Below are positions 34,538-42,334 of a DNA stretch of 42,500 nt, one piece after another. The notes below the pieces were generated by a model. The model saw nothing but the letters and a program-made list of their open reading frames with translations, was not told where the DNA came from and did not search any database. The number at the start of each line of letters is the position of its first letter. Within the stretch, counting starts at the first letter, position 1. This DNA is from an uncultured Desulfatiglans sp. (GTDB taxonomy: Bacteria > Desulfobacterota > DSM-4660 > Desulfatiglandales > Desulfatiglandaceae). Location: positions 659,547 through 702,046 of the forward strand of contig LR026961.1 in assembly GCA_900498135.1 (NCBI GenBank). Direction: 5' to 3'. Both the position numbers and the translations under genes were made by a program.

Positions 34538-35299
34538 TCAACGCCCGCGACGGACCTTTCGGCTCTCCTCCTTCCATCCTTTCCGTTTTCTGCCGCTCCG
34601 CTTCCGCTGAGCCTGCGGATCACGCAGAGGCTCGAGCAGAAAGCTCCCGGGCGTGAAATCCGGCTGCGGTGCAGCCGTCTTTTCCTTTGCTTCGCGGCGC
34701 AGCGCCCGCGCCTCGAGCAGCGCCTGATCGACTTTGGGTCCGGCGATGAACTCGGCCGGGATGCCCGGACTCAGAAACAGCCTGCCGAACCCGAAATAAC
34801 GGACGCCTTTCGCCCTGGAGGCCGATGCACGGATCTCCAGCACGACGGGCTCCGGATCCCGCCGGCGCCCAAGCCTCGCAGCCATCTCCCGGTCCTCCGA
34901 AAGGACCACGAAAGGGTCGGCCTGAGGCATCAGGCCCTTTTCCATCACGACGGGGTGCGCCCTCTGCCTCACCGCGGCAAACAGCATCCTGGGGACCTCG
35001 CTCAGGGGCATACCGCTCCCGGGCAAGGCCCACGACCTTTCGACGGCGCGGATCTTTCGCTCGTCCGCCTCGAACCAGCCCCTCTTCTCCCCCATCAGCA
35101 CCTCGCGGATGCCCCCCTGCCGCACCTGGCGCCACTCGGGATCTTCCTGGATCGCCTTCAGAAGCTCTTTGAAAGAAACATACCCGTCGGCGTCGGGGAC
35201 CAGGCCGAACTCGTCCGGTTGACGCCCCAGGACGTAGTCCAGAAACCGGGCCAGCCCCTCGACCTGCATGTCATGTGAACGCTTGCCCAAGAGCGCCAC
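34538..35299 (-). CDS. KptA/Tpt1-fold protein with replaced catalytic residues
   Basis: 253 residues. The layout follows RNA 2'-phosphotransferase KptA/Tpt1: an N-terminal winged helix (LARFLDYVLGRQPDEFGLVP, GYVSFKELLKAI), then an ADP-ribosyltransferase-like half (VPRMLFAAV, MEKGLMPQADPFVVLS, PVVLEIRA, RLFLSPGIPAEFI). But the family's key residues are changed. The conserved L-R-H-x-P reads L-G-R-Q-P, IRA-x-QGHS reads IRAVERSW, YHGT reads FAAV and RxxVHLS reads ADPFVVLS. Only the Arg of IRA remains. A basic tail ends the protein. Catalysis as a 2'-phosphotransferase seems unlikely; RNA binding is possible. Start uncertain (GTG 35299 or ATG 35269). It follows the epimerase gene after 3 bases. 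Confidence 0.75.
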   Translation of the reverse strand: MALLGKRSHDMQVEGLARFLDYVLGRQPDEFGLVPDADGYVSFKELLKAIQEDPEWRQVRQGGIREVLMGEKRGWFEADERKIRAVERSWALPGSGMPLSEVPRMLFAAVRQRAHPVVMEKGLMPQADPFVVLSEDREMAARLGRRRDPEPVVLEIRASASRAKGVRYFGFGRLFLSPGIPAEFIAGPKVDQALLEARALRREAKEKTAAPQPDFTPGSFLLEPLRDPQAQRKRSGRKRKGWKEESRKVRRGR

Positions 35300-35302
35300 C
35301 CA

Positions 35303-36211
35303 TCAAGCCAGAAGATTCGTGAGGGCGTCTTCCAGCGTCGGATGCTGGAAGCGGTAACCCATATCGAGCAATTTCATGGGACACACCTTCTGGCCATTGA
35401 GGAGGATCGAAGCCATTTCGCCCATCTTCAATTTGAGGACGAAGGCCGGGACTGCGGGGAGAAACGCCGGTTTGTCCAGGACAGTGGCGAGGGTTTCGGT
35501 CAGTTCGCGATTGGTCACCGGATTGGGCGCGGTGCAATTGACGGCGCCCGAGATCTCCGACCGGCCCAGCAGGTGAAGATAGATCCCCACCAGATCCTTT
35601 TCATGAATCCAGGAGATCCATTGCTGCCCGGAGCCCAGGGAACTGCCTAACCCTCTGCGAAACATCGGCACCATCTCCCCCAGCGCACCACCCCGCCGCC
35701 CGAACACGATTCCAAAGCGGCAGATGACGACGCGCACCCCGCCTGCGGCGGCCCGCAGGGCCTCCGCCTCCCAGTCGCGGGCCAGCCGCGCGAGGAAGTC
35801 CTCGCCTGCCGGGCTGGATTCATCCAAAACCTCCGAGCCGCTGAAGCCGTAGTACCCTACCGCCGATGTGCTGATGAGCGTCCTTGGGGGCCCGGAGGCA
35901 CGGGTGAGCGCCTTCGAAAGATTGCGGGTCGTGAGGATGCGGCTCTCATAGATCCGCTGCTTGGTCTCCCTGTTCCACCGCTGGAAGATTGTCTCCCCGG
36001 CCATATTGATGACGACGTCATGGTCCGCCACGGCATCCTGCCAGGGCCCTTCCTGCGTCGGGTCTCCTTCGAGGAAACGGACCCCCTCCTGTGAAGCGGC
36101 ATCTTCCTTGATCCGCCGCGTGAGGATGGTCACGGTCCCGCCCATCGCCACCAGACCGGCCGTCAGGCTGGAGCCCACAAAACCGCTTCCACCCGTGATA
36201 AAAAATCGCAT
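35303..36211 (-). CDS. TIGR01777/SDR39U1-type epimerase (YfcH family)
   Basis: 302 residues. An NAD(P)-binding extended short-chain dehydrogenase. MRFFITGGSGFVGSSLTAGL gives the TGxxGxxG nucleotide loop. DVVINMAGETIFQRWNRETK and STSAVGYYGFSG (the YxxxK position replaced by YYG, as usual in this family) follow. The C-terminal DUF1731 part is DKPAFLPAVPAFVLKLKMGE to LDMGYRFQHPTLEDAL. The start at 36211 matches the family; 23 upstream codons are spurious. Substrate unknown; homologues are sometimes annotated as sugar epimerases or cell-division inhibitor SulA-like. Confidence 0.88.
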   Translation of the reverse strand: MRFFITGGSGFVGSSLTAGLVAMGGTVTILTRRIKEDAASQEGVRFLEGDPTQEGPWQDAVADHDVVINMAGETIFQRWNRETKQRIYESRILTTRNLSKALTRASGPPRTLISTSAVGYYGFSGSEVLDESSPAGEDFLARLARDWEAEALRAAAGGVRVVICRFGIVFGRRGGALGEMVPMFRRGLGSSLGSGQQWISWIHEKDLVGIYLHLLGRSEISGAVNCTAPNPVTNRELTETLATVLDKPAFLPAVPAFVLKLKMGEMASILLNGQKVCPMKLLDMGYRFQHPTLEDALTNLLA

Positions 36212-36365
36212 CGCTGAAATACCGCCGCCTGTGTAATGTGATCGAAAAACTATCCGCTTGCAGAGAGCAAGGTTCATCACCTCGTGGATATCAACCGGCC
36301 AGGCTCATCACATGGCAAAAAACCGAAGAAGAACAATTTCCGTCAGCCAGCCACCCCCGCACCGT

Positions 36366-36581
36366 TCAACCACCGCCCGGGCTGATGCAATCCGCCGGGC
36401 AGATCGTTACGGCGGCATGAACGTCTTCATCCGGGTAGTCATCCCTCTCGAGCACCGTAATCTCACCTGTCTCCGGCCGCCGCGCAAAAATCCCGGGCGC
36501 CACCTCCAGACAGGAACCGCAGTCGGTGCAGGCCTTCAAGTTGACCACTGGAGCCTCTTTCAAGCGTCTTCCCCCTCGCAC
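36366..36581 (-). CDS. Small 4Fe-4S ferredoxin
   Basis: 71 residues. NLKACTDCGSCLEVAPGIF supplies C-x2-C-x2-C, and CPADCI near the end gives the fourth Cys followed by Pro. This makes a single-cluster (Fer4_13/15-like) ferredoxin in which the last Cys of the first motif is replaced by Ala-Pro (EVAPGIF). The GTG at 36581 is used, with GAAAGGG upstream. A second GTG 33 bases inside, behind AAGAGG, is equally possible. It overlaps the end of the Cys-rich gene by about 22 bases, which implies translational coupling. Confidence 0.75.
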   Translation of the reverse strand: MRGGRRLKEAPVVNLKACTDCGSCLEVAPGIFARRPETGEITVLERDDYPDEDVHAAVTICPADCISPGGG

Positions 36582-36763
36582 CCTTTCCCTGTGTCAGCCT
36601 CTTCACGCGCCAGGCGCCAGGCCAGATAATCCCCGCGCGTGAGAAAGGGCCCAAGCGAAGCCGGCTCTGAATGCCTCCCCTTCAAACACTGCCGGCATCG
36701 GCTGGCGGCGCAGTGTTGACATTCCCGGCAATCACGGCATTTCTTTCGAGATTCAATGGCCAT
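36560..36763 (-). CDS. Cys-rich mini-protein next to ferredoxin
   Basis: 67 residues, family not recognised. MAIESRKKCRDCRECQHCAA followed by SRCRQCLKG places six Cys in C-x2-C-x2-C-x2-C and C-x2-C spacing within residues 9-26, resembling a zinc knuckle or Fe-S binding mini-domain. The rest (FLTRGDYLAWRLAREEAD) is helical. Good ribosome site (AAGAGGG) before the ATG. The 22-base overlap with the ferredoxin gene and the shared metal-binding character suggest a functional pair. A zinc ribbon or a Fe-S carrier are both possible. Confidence 0.6.
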   Translation of the reverse strand: MAIESRKKCRDCRECQHCAASRCRQCLKGRHSEPASLGPFLTRGDYLAWRLAREEADTGKGCEGEDA

Positions 36764-37028
36764 CGGTCACCCTCTTGGCGCCCGCTTTTGGTGGCGAGTT
36801 TGCGGATCCGCATTCCGCCCACGCCTGGATCACCTTTGGCCAGGCGCTGCCGGTGCTGGACCCGGCCTGTCGAGGCGAGGCACCTTGGAGAAGACGGTCA
36901 TGCCTGTCCGGTCGTCTTCCTTCCTCAGGAAGCCCGCCTGAAAAATCATCCCTACGCAGGGTATTGGTCGGAACGAGAATCCATTCCTTCAACCGGTCGC
37001 AGGGGATGGTATCGACGAGTTCCAATGA

Positions 37029-37179
37029 CAGCGTGTCGAAAAACCCATTGCCTGCAGGCGGTTGAAAAACGGCCGGGTGTAGGTCTTGAGAAATCCCGCC
37101 GAATGGGGCGTACCTTTCAGTACGCTGTAGTGATACGGAATGAGCGTAACGCGGCAAACAGACGTTTTTCACCAGCCTG
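37029..37179. repeat. Palindromic intergenic repeat, copy 2 (about 150 bp)
   Basis: Same ends as copy 1 (CAGCGTGTCGAAAAA ... TTTTTCACCAGCCTG), the same central hairpin in changed form (GCGTAC/GTACGC with a 6-base loop), and the shared AGAAATCCCG block. It lies directly behind the TAA stop of the histidine kinase gene (minus strand). The 265 bases on its left (36,764-37,028) show no gene. Divergence from copy 1 is considerable, so the family is old. Confidence 0.75.
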
Positions 37180-38286
37180 TTAAGCGCTCTTGGCCTCCCG
37201 GTACAGGGGGAGCTTCAGATGGATGGTCGTCCCTTGTCCAACCTGGCTGTCGATCTCGAGGCCGCCTCCTTCATGTTCCTCGACGATCCGCTTCGAGATG
37301 CACAGACCCAGACCGGTCCCGTTCTGTTTGGTGGAAAAAAAGGGGGAAAGAACCTTCTCCTGGTATTCCGCCGGGATGCCGCATCCGTTGTCCTGGATGT
37401 CGATCGCGACCTTGTCGTCCGCTACCCGGGTCACGATCAGGATGTTGCCTCCGCTTTCCACCGCCTCGCTGGCATTCTTGATGAGATTCAGGAACACCTG
37501 TTTCAGGCGCTCTTCGTCCCCGAACACGAACCGGCCGTCTGGGTCTTCCATCAGTTCGATGTTGACAGCCTTCTCAGGATTGTTTTCTCTCACGATGGCG
37601 ACCGTGTCCTGCAGAAGCCTGTGGAGATCGACGGGGGCAGCCTCCAGAGCCCGCCTGCCGTGGAACTCCCTCAGGTCGGCCAGCAGGTTTTCGAGGCGCT
37701 TCACCTCTTTGGAGATAATCTCGAGCTTGTTCCTGTCTTTCGAGTCACTGACGGAGCGCAGCAACTGCCGGGAAAACCCGCCGATCATCATCAACGGGTT
37801 CTTGATCTCGTGGGAGATCTCGGCGACAAGTTGACCCAAAGCCGCCAGGCGCTCGGACTGCATGATCTTTTCCTGAAGGGCGCGGGTCTCGGTCATATCC
37901 CGGACGATGCCGGTGAATATCATACGCCCGTCCACCTCGGCGACGGAAAAGGAGATGGATGCGGGAAACATCTCTCCACCCTTCCGCATCGCCAGGATCT
38001 CGGTCTCATGCCCGATCCGCCGTGGAACCCTCGACTCCACGTAGCGCGCCACGGCCTCGCGGTGATTTCGGCTGCAGGTGGAGGCCATGATCACGTCCAG
38101 ATCATGACCCAGCACCTCCTTCCGATCGTAGCCGAAAATCCTCTCGGCGGCCTTGTTGAAAAACAGGACCTTATGGTCTTTGTCGATCGTGACAAAGGCC
38201 TCATTGGTATTCTCGACAGCATGTTTGAGAAAAACCAATTCTTCGTTCTGATCGAAGTACTTTTCTGTCTTGCCCATGTTTTTCAA
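37180..38286 (-). CDS. PAS-domain sensor histidine kinase
   Basis: 368 residues, soluble (no membrane helices). The N-terminal PAS domain (about 15-140) has AVENTNEAFVTIDKDHKVLF, NKAAERIFGYDRKEVLG and the PAC end FTGIVRDMTETRALQEK. The dimerisation helix carries the phospho-acceptor His159 in AEISHEIKNPLMMIGGF. The ATPase domain has N-box NLIKNASEAVE, DNGCGIP, PFFSTKQ and NGTGLGLCISKRI. TTG start behind TGAGG; ATG 38277 is an alternative. No response regulator is adjacent, so it is an orphan here. It begins 19 bases after the rubredoxin gene, suggesting a redox-linked signal. Confidence 0.9.
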   Translation of the reverse strand: MKNMGKTEKYFDQNEELVFLKHAVENTNEAFVTIDKDHKVLFFNKAAERIFGYDRKEVLGHDLDVIMASTCSRNHREAVARYVESRVPRRIGHETEILAMRKGGEMFPASISFSVAEVDGRMIFTGIVRDMTETRALQEKIMQSERLAALGQLVAEISHEIKNPLMMIGGFSRQLLRSVSDSKDRNKLEIISKEVKRLENLLADLREFHGRRALEAAPVDLHRLLQDTVAIVRENNPEKAVNIELMEDPDGRFVFGDEERLKQVFLNLIKNASEAVESGGNILIVTRVADDKVAIDIQDNGCGIPAEYQEKVLSPFFSTKQNGTGLGLCISKRIVEEHEGGGLEIDSQVGQGTTIHLKLPLYREAKSA

Positions 38287-38305
38287 TCAAGGCCTCACTC
38301 CAGGA

Positions 38306-38464
38306 TTACTCCTTTTCGAACTGATCCTTGGCTGCGCCGCAAACCGGACAGGTCCAGTCGGCGGGAAGATCCGCAAAGCTTGTACCGGGATCGATGCCGT
38401 TGTCAGGGTCCCCTTCAGCTGGATCGTAGACATACCCACATACCGTACAAACGTACTTATCCAT
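38306..38464 (-). CDS. Rubredoxin
   Basis: 52 residues, a small gene easily missed. [20 protein letters not shown] and [16 protein letters not shown] provide the two C-x2-C knuckles that hold the single Fe(SCys)4 site, with the Tyr/Trp/Phe core residues in place. Length is exactly that of classical rubredoxins. GGAGG lies 7 bases before the ATG. By family knowledge it transfers electrons in the cytosol, for example to rubrerythrin, superoxide reductase or rubredoxin:oxygen oxidoreductase in anaerobes. None of these is in the window. Confidence 0.96.
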   Translation of the reverse strand: MDKYVCTVCGYVYDPAEGDPDNGIDPGTSFADLPADWTCPVCGAAKDQFEKE

Positions 38465-38885
38465 CCTATAACCTCCGCTCCGCTCAAATCAGAATTGTGG
38501 TCCTCAGACATGTTGACAGGGCACCTGAATCCCCTTCTCACATAAGGGAAAATGCCTCTTCATGTCAGCCATCGCCGCTCACGGCCGCCTCGATTGAACC
38601 TCTGGGATTCCATCCAATGAAAAGCTTTTGACTGCAAGCCGTTGAAAGTATCCCTAAAGCTAAGGTACGTCAGAGAGGATGTCAAGTTGCTTCGAAGCTC
38701 CGGCGGCCGGAGGCATTCTCATCCAACCCGATTTGCGTGAGGCCCGCACGGACCGGATTGCTTCGACGGAGAACATGTGATAGAGAATAGGGTGTCAGGA
38801 CCGATTCGGATGCTGGATCGAAAAATAAGCCCGTACCCCGGACCATCCCTCGATGGCAACAGTCAGGGCCACAGCAGGAGAAACG
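38465..38885. other. Divergent intergenic region rubredoxin / pcm
   Basis: About 420 bases without a gene. It contains a CTCCGG-CGG-CCGGAG hairpin (38698-38712). Promoters for both the rubredoxin-kinase unit and pcm should lie here. I could not choose a convincing -35/-10 pair. Confidence 0.4.
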
Positions 38886-39554
38886 ATGAACGGACGGATC
38901 GACTATCGTCTTGCGCGGGAGAAAATGGTCAAGAACCAGTTGATTACCCGCGGCATCCGCGACGCGCGTGTGCTTCAGGCCATGGGCAAAATCCCGCGCG
39001 ACCGCTTCGTGCAGGAAGCCCTCGTCGGCGAAGCCTATAATGACTACCCCCTGCCGATCGGGCATGGGCAGACCATATCCCAGCCCTACATCGTAGCGAT
39101 GATGACAGAAGCCCTCGAACTGAAAGGCGATGAAAACGTCCTCGAGATCGGCACGGGAAGCGGTTATCAAACGGCGATTCTGGCCGAATTGTCCCGGTGG
39201 GTTTACACCATCGAGCGAATTCGGCCGCTGATGGAAAATGCGAAGCGGGTTCTGGTCGAACTGGGATACAAAAACATCTTCTTCAAGGCCTTCGACGGCA
39301 CACTCGGATGGAAGGAGTACGAACCCTACGACGCCATCATCGTCGCCGCCGGCGCCCCCAAAATACCACAGCCCCTGCTGGATCAGCTGACTGAAGGCGG
39401 CCGGCTGGTCATTCCCCTCGGCAATCGATACAGCCAGGAACTCGTTCAGATCACCCGGAAAAACGGCCAGTTCATTGAAAAGGGGCTGGGCGGATGCCGC
39501 TTCGTGGACCTCATCGGCATCCACGGCTGGCAGGACAGCATCAAGGAATCCTGA
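38886..39554 (+). CDS. pcm: Protein-L-isoaspartate O-methyltransferase
   Basis: 222 residues. SAM-dependent repair enzyme methylating isoaspartyl residues in damaged proteins. Family marks: MVKNQLITRGIRDARVLQAM, IPRDRFV, YPLPIGHGQTISQPYIVAMM (the substrate loop), the SAM loop VLEIGTGSGYQTAILAEL, and VAAGAPKIPQPLLDQL. The ATG at 38886 with AGGAG 6 bases upstream is chosen over an upstream ATG. The gene converges with and overlaps the DUF362 gene by 14 bases at the 3' end. Confidence 0.94.
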   Translation: MNGRIDYRLAREKMVKNQLITRGIRDARVLQAMGKIPRDRFVQEALVGEAYNDYPLPIGHGQTISQPYIVAMMTEALELKGDENVLEIGTGSGYQTAILAELSRWVYTIERIRPLMENAKRVLVELGYKNIFFKAFDGTLGWKEYEPYDAIIVAAGAPKIPQPLLDQLTEGGRLVIPLGNRYSQELVQITRKNGQFIEKGLGGCRFVDLIGIHGWQDSIKES

Positions 39555-40866
39555 AAAGCCCTTCGTCAAACTCGGGTTTGCCCTCGTACTTCTGCATAAA
39601 CAAGCCTGGAACCGCCTCGATGTCCTCTATCAAGCCCCGCTCGATGAGGATTCCGGCGCGGTGGAAGACATCCACGACCTCCTCCGGCGAGGGAGGACAG
39701 CTCTTCACAGCGAGCATCTCGGCGATATCAGGATGATTCCGGTTGGCCAGATATATGCATTTGCCAAGCAGGATCGTCTTTTTCTTTCCTGGTGTCGGGC
39801 GCATTACCTTGCCGGTCAGCACCTCCACTTCGTTCCAGGGCTCCCCCTTCCATGCCCTGGCGACCGCCGGCACGAGGGCCGCGCTGAGCAGGGCACAGTA
39901 GGTACAGAGGGTTTGGTCATACTGACGGTAAGCCAACCCCTCGATGCCCATGCGCTTCATGGGCACAGGCAGCGAGCCGTCCTTCGTATAAGGGAAGGCA
40001 TAGGCATGCAGCAGACGCTGATCCGCGATCTTTTCTCCGCGGATCTCGACATCTCCCAGATCCGACGCCCGGCCCATTTTCTTCACCAGATAGTCGAGAT
40101 GCGGCACTTCTTCAGGGGCGTAGCCAAGCAGGGCCGCCCCCACCAGGTCGGCGGAGAGCCAGTCCGCAGAGGCCACCAGGATATCCTTCCGCCTGATCCG
40201 CCCGTCGAAGCCGGGGCCACGCTCGTTCGTGAAAATTCCATCCAGGATGGTCAGAGAACGCTCCGGCAGCATGCCAGGCAGCCCGGCCACCTTCCGGTGC
40301 AGATCAAGTCCATCCCTCGTATCATGAAAGAACTTCCGTGAAGCGATACTCAGGCAGCCTTTCAGGTTCTTGACCCCGAGGCTCACAACCGTCTGAGAAT
40401 GGGTCTTGAGTACCGGCAGGTCCACGACAAAATCGCTTTCCAGGATATCCGCGTTGACCTTTGCGCGGATGCCCTCCCCGAGATCCACCGTTCTGAAGGG
40501 ACGTTCGTGGATATTCACGCATCGGACCCCATAACGCTCTTCAAGCCGGCGATAGCCGAGCATCTCGAAGGCATGGGCCGGTGTCGCGACATCTTTCGGA
40601 TCGTAGGTCACCATCCCCTCTCCGATGGTCACATGTTCGATCCCGTAGGCCTTTAAAACAGCCACCACATCCGCCACCACACGGGAAGTGGTGATGACCC
40701 CCCATTTGGGAAACGGTACGTGGCGGGTCCAAAAGACGATATTCGGTTTGATGAAGGTCCTTGCGTCCCGTGGGACGCCCTTTAATCCGTCGCAAAGCGC
40801 CACGGCCCTTTCGACGGAGCGGGCCGCCTCATCATAGCGGACAACCGAAACGAGCCGTTTATCCAT
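39541..40866 (-). CDS. DUF362 domain protein
   Basis: 441 residues. DUF362 pattern: TFIKPNIVFWT near the N-terminus, VTTSRVVADVVAVLKAYG-like helix, IGEGMVTYD, then DFVVDLPVLKTHSQTVVSLG with VKNLKGCLSI, the best conserved part of the family. The C-terminal ferredoxin found in many DUF362 proteins is absent; a CTYCALL and later Cys residues are scattered. Function of the family is not established. ATG at 40866 with AAGGGG upstream. It overlaps the preceding thioesterase gene by 8 bases, so they form an operon. Confidence 0.82.
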   Translation of the reverse strand: MDKRLVSVVRYDEAARSVERAVALCDGLKGVPRDARTFIKPNIVFWTRHVPFPKWGVITTSRVVADVVAVLKAYGIEHVTIGEGMVTYDPKDVATPAHAFEMLGYRRLEERYGVRCVNIHERPFRTVDLGEGIRAKVNADILESDFVVDLPVLKTHSQTVVSLGVKNLKGCLSIASRKFFHDTRDGLDLHRKVAGLPGMLPERSLTILDGIFTNERGPGFDGRIRRKDILVASADWLSADLVGAALLGYAPEEVPHLDYLVKKMGRASDLGDVEIRGEKIADQRLLHAYAFPYTKDGSLPVPMKRMGIEGLAYRQYDQTLCTYCALLSAALVPAVARAWKGEPWNEVEVLTGKVMRPTPGKKKTILLGKCIYLANRNHPDIAEMLAVKSCPPSPEEVVDVFHRAGILIERGLIEDIEAVPGLFMQKYEGKPEFDEGLFRIP

Positions 40867-41392
40867 TCCCGGCCCCTTCCGCAGGCCTCCGAGCGTTGCC
40901 GGTGGATGCATAAATGGAGAACAGCCGCATCATTTCCTCTTTTACCACCTCCGGCACCCCTGGCAGTCTTTCGAGCGACAGTTCCACAAAATCCCCCTTG
41001 GATTTCGCAAGAACCCGCCCCTCGGCATCGACCAGTTCGCCGGCCAGCTTGAGATGCCGCGGGTCAGTCGGATCCACGATGCGTCCCCTGGCGGTCAACG
41101 GAACCCCTACAGGAACGGGGGCGACGTATTTCACCTCCATCTTCCGCGTAACGAAAAACACCCTGCGAAAGTAGATGATCGACCAGGACATGATTTCATC
41201 CAGCAAGGTCGAAATGATACCGCCGTGCGCGATGTTTTCCCAGCCGACGTGCTCTCCCCTCAGGACGACATCGGAACAGAGCATATCGCCGCAGGGATAG
41301 AACTGCATGTTCAGCCCCACCGGGTTGGCCGTCCCACAGCCAAAACAGTGGTGGCCAACAGGTTTTTCGATATATCGTCGCTTTTCGTTCAT
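40859..41392 (-). CDS. PaaI-type hotdog thioesterase
   Basis: 177 residues. Hotdog-fold acyl-CoA thioesterase. The N-terminal Cys motif HHCFGCGTANPVGLNMQF is found in a subgroup of PaaI-like proteins. The hotdog helix and catalytic Asp/Glu lie in ENIAHGGIISTLLDEIMSW, followed by the strands VTRKMEVKYVAPVPVG and LTARGRIVD. It probably hydrolyses a CoA thioester in the cytosol; the substrate is unknown. ATG 41392 is preferred over a TTG six bases earlier because GGGAGAG is better spaced. It lies between prmA and the DUF362 gene in one minus-strand run. Confidence 0.82.
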   Translation of the reverse strand: MNEKRRYIEKPVGHHCFGCGTANPVGLNMQFYPCGDMLCSDVVLRGEHVGWENIAHGGIISTLLDEIMSWSIIYFRRVFFVTRKMEVKYVAPVPVGVPLTARGRIVDPTDPRHLKLAGELVDAEGRVLAKSKGDFVELSLERLPGVPEVVKEEMMRLFSIYASTGNARRPAEGAGNG

Positions 41393-41455
41393 CTTCAAGT
41401 TCTCTCCCTTGCCAAAAGCAGCCGTGGTGCCCTTTCAGGGCCGGGAGCTCCTCGA

Positions 41456-42334
41456 TCAAAACTCACCCGGGAATCGGCCCATGGCCCTGTCGATAGCCGC
41501 CGGCCTCACAGCCATAAGCGTGTGCCACGTCATCTCGTGTTCATAAACCCTGTGTATGTCATAGCCTGCCGCTCTGATCTTCTCGCGGATCTCCCGAAAA
41601 GGAGTCCTCAAAAGACCCGAGATGATGAGCACCGGGCTTTGCAGAAACGCCTCCACGGCGAGCAGGCTTTTGATCACCTCGGCATGGATATTCGCGACCA
41701 CGACGTCGACCCCGTTCCGGCAAAAGTCCTCTGCCCGCCCCTCCATTACCTGGATCAGATCCGAAAATCCATTGAGGGCAACGTTCCGAACGGCGGTCCG
41801 GACGCACAGGGGATTCAGATCCACCGCAAGGACACGCTCAGCACCCACGGCCACGGCAAAAAGGGCAAGAATCCCGGTCCCCGTTCCGAGATCGAGCACA
41901 CTATGAAAAGGAAACCTCGCGTGCGCCTCAGCCAGGGCGCTCAAACAGTCACGGGTCGTCGGGTGTACGCCGTTTCCGAAAACCACTCCGGGGTCGAGGA
42001 GCAGGGTCCTGCCGTCATCTGTTCCGGCCCGGGACCACGGCGCCCGGAAGGTAACCCCTCCTGCGGATAGACAATCCAGCCCCCCGCCCTGCCACTCCTC
42101 ATAATCAAACTGGTACCGCTCGCTCAGCGCGAGTTCAGGACGTTGTGCAAGCAAACGGGCGACCCGTTCATCGGCAGGTTCCTTGAAAAAGAGAAATGAA
42201 CTGTCTCCTTCCACCCAATTGCCGATGAATTCAGATCCAAATCCCGACTCATCAGCGCGAAGGACCCTCCCCTCCAGAGCGTAGATATAAAGATCCCGGT
42301 AAGGGCAAGATGCCCCGCTCGCAACTCCTCCCAT
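41456..42334 (-). CDS. prmA: Ribosomal protein L11 methyltransferase-like PrmA
   Basis: 292 residues from the ATG at 42334 (a TTG at 42364 would add 10). SAM-dependent methyltransferase. The PrmA block before the SAM motif reads LLLDPGVVFGNGVHPTTRDC (E. coli type: DPG.AFGTGTHPTT). SAM loop SVLDLGTGTGILALFAVAVG, acidic strand AVDLNPLCVRTAVRNVALN, and motif VVANIHAEVIKSL in place of the usual NI.A.pL. The last block is LIISGLLRTPFREIREKI. The altered FGNG and NIHAEV motifs make the target less certain; it could methylate L11 or a related protein. Confidence 0.82.
   Translation of the reverse strand: MGGVASGASCPYRDLYIYALEGRVLRADESGFGSEFIGNWVEGDSSFLFFKEPADERVARLLAQRPELALSERYQFDYEEWQGGGLDCLSAGGVTFRAPWSRAGTDDGRTLLLDPGVVFGNGVHPTTRDCLSALAEAHARFPFHSVLDLGTGTGILALFAVAVGAERVLAVDLNPLCVRTAVRNVALNGFSDLIQVMEGRAEDFCRNGVDVVVANIHAEVIKSLLAVEAFLQSPVLIISGLLRTPFREIREKIRAAGYDIHRVYEHEMTWHTLMAVRPAAIDRAMGRFPGEF

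Noticed and set aside
36753-37172. 139-residue minus-strand open frame through the repeat
   Set aside because: Half of it is the 150-bp repeat and it overlaps the upstream signals of the Cys-rich gene; no recognisable product.
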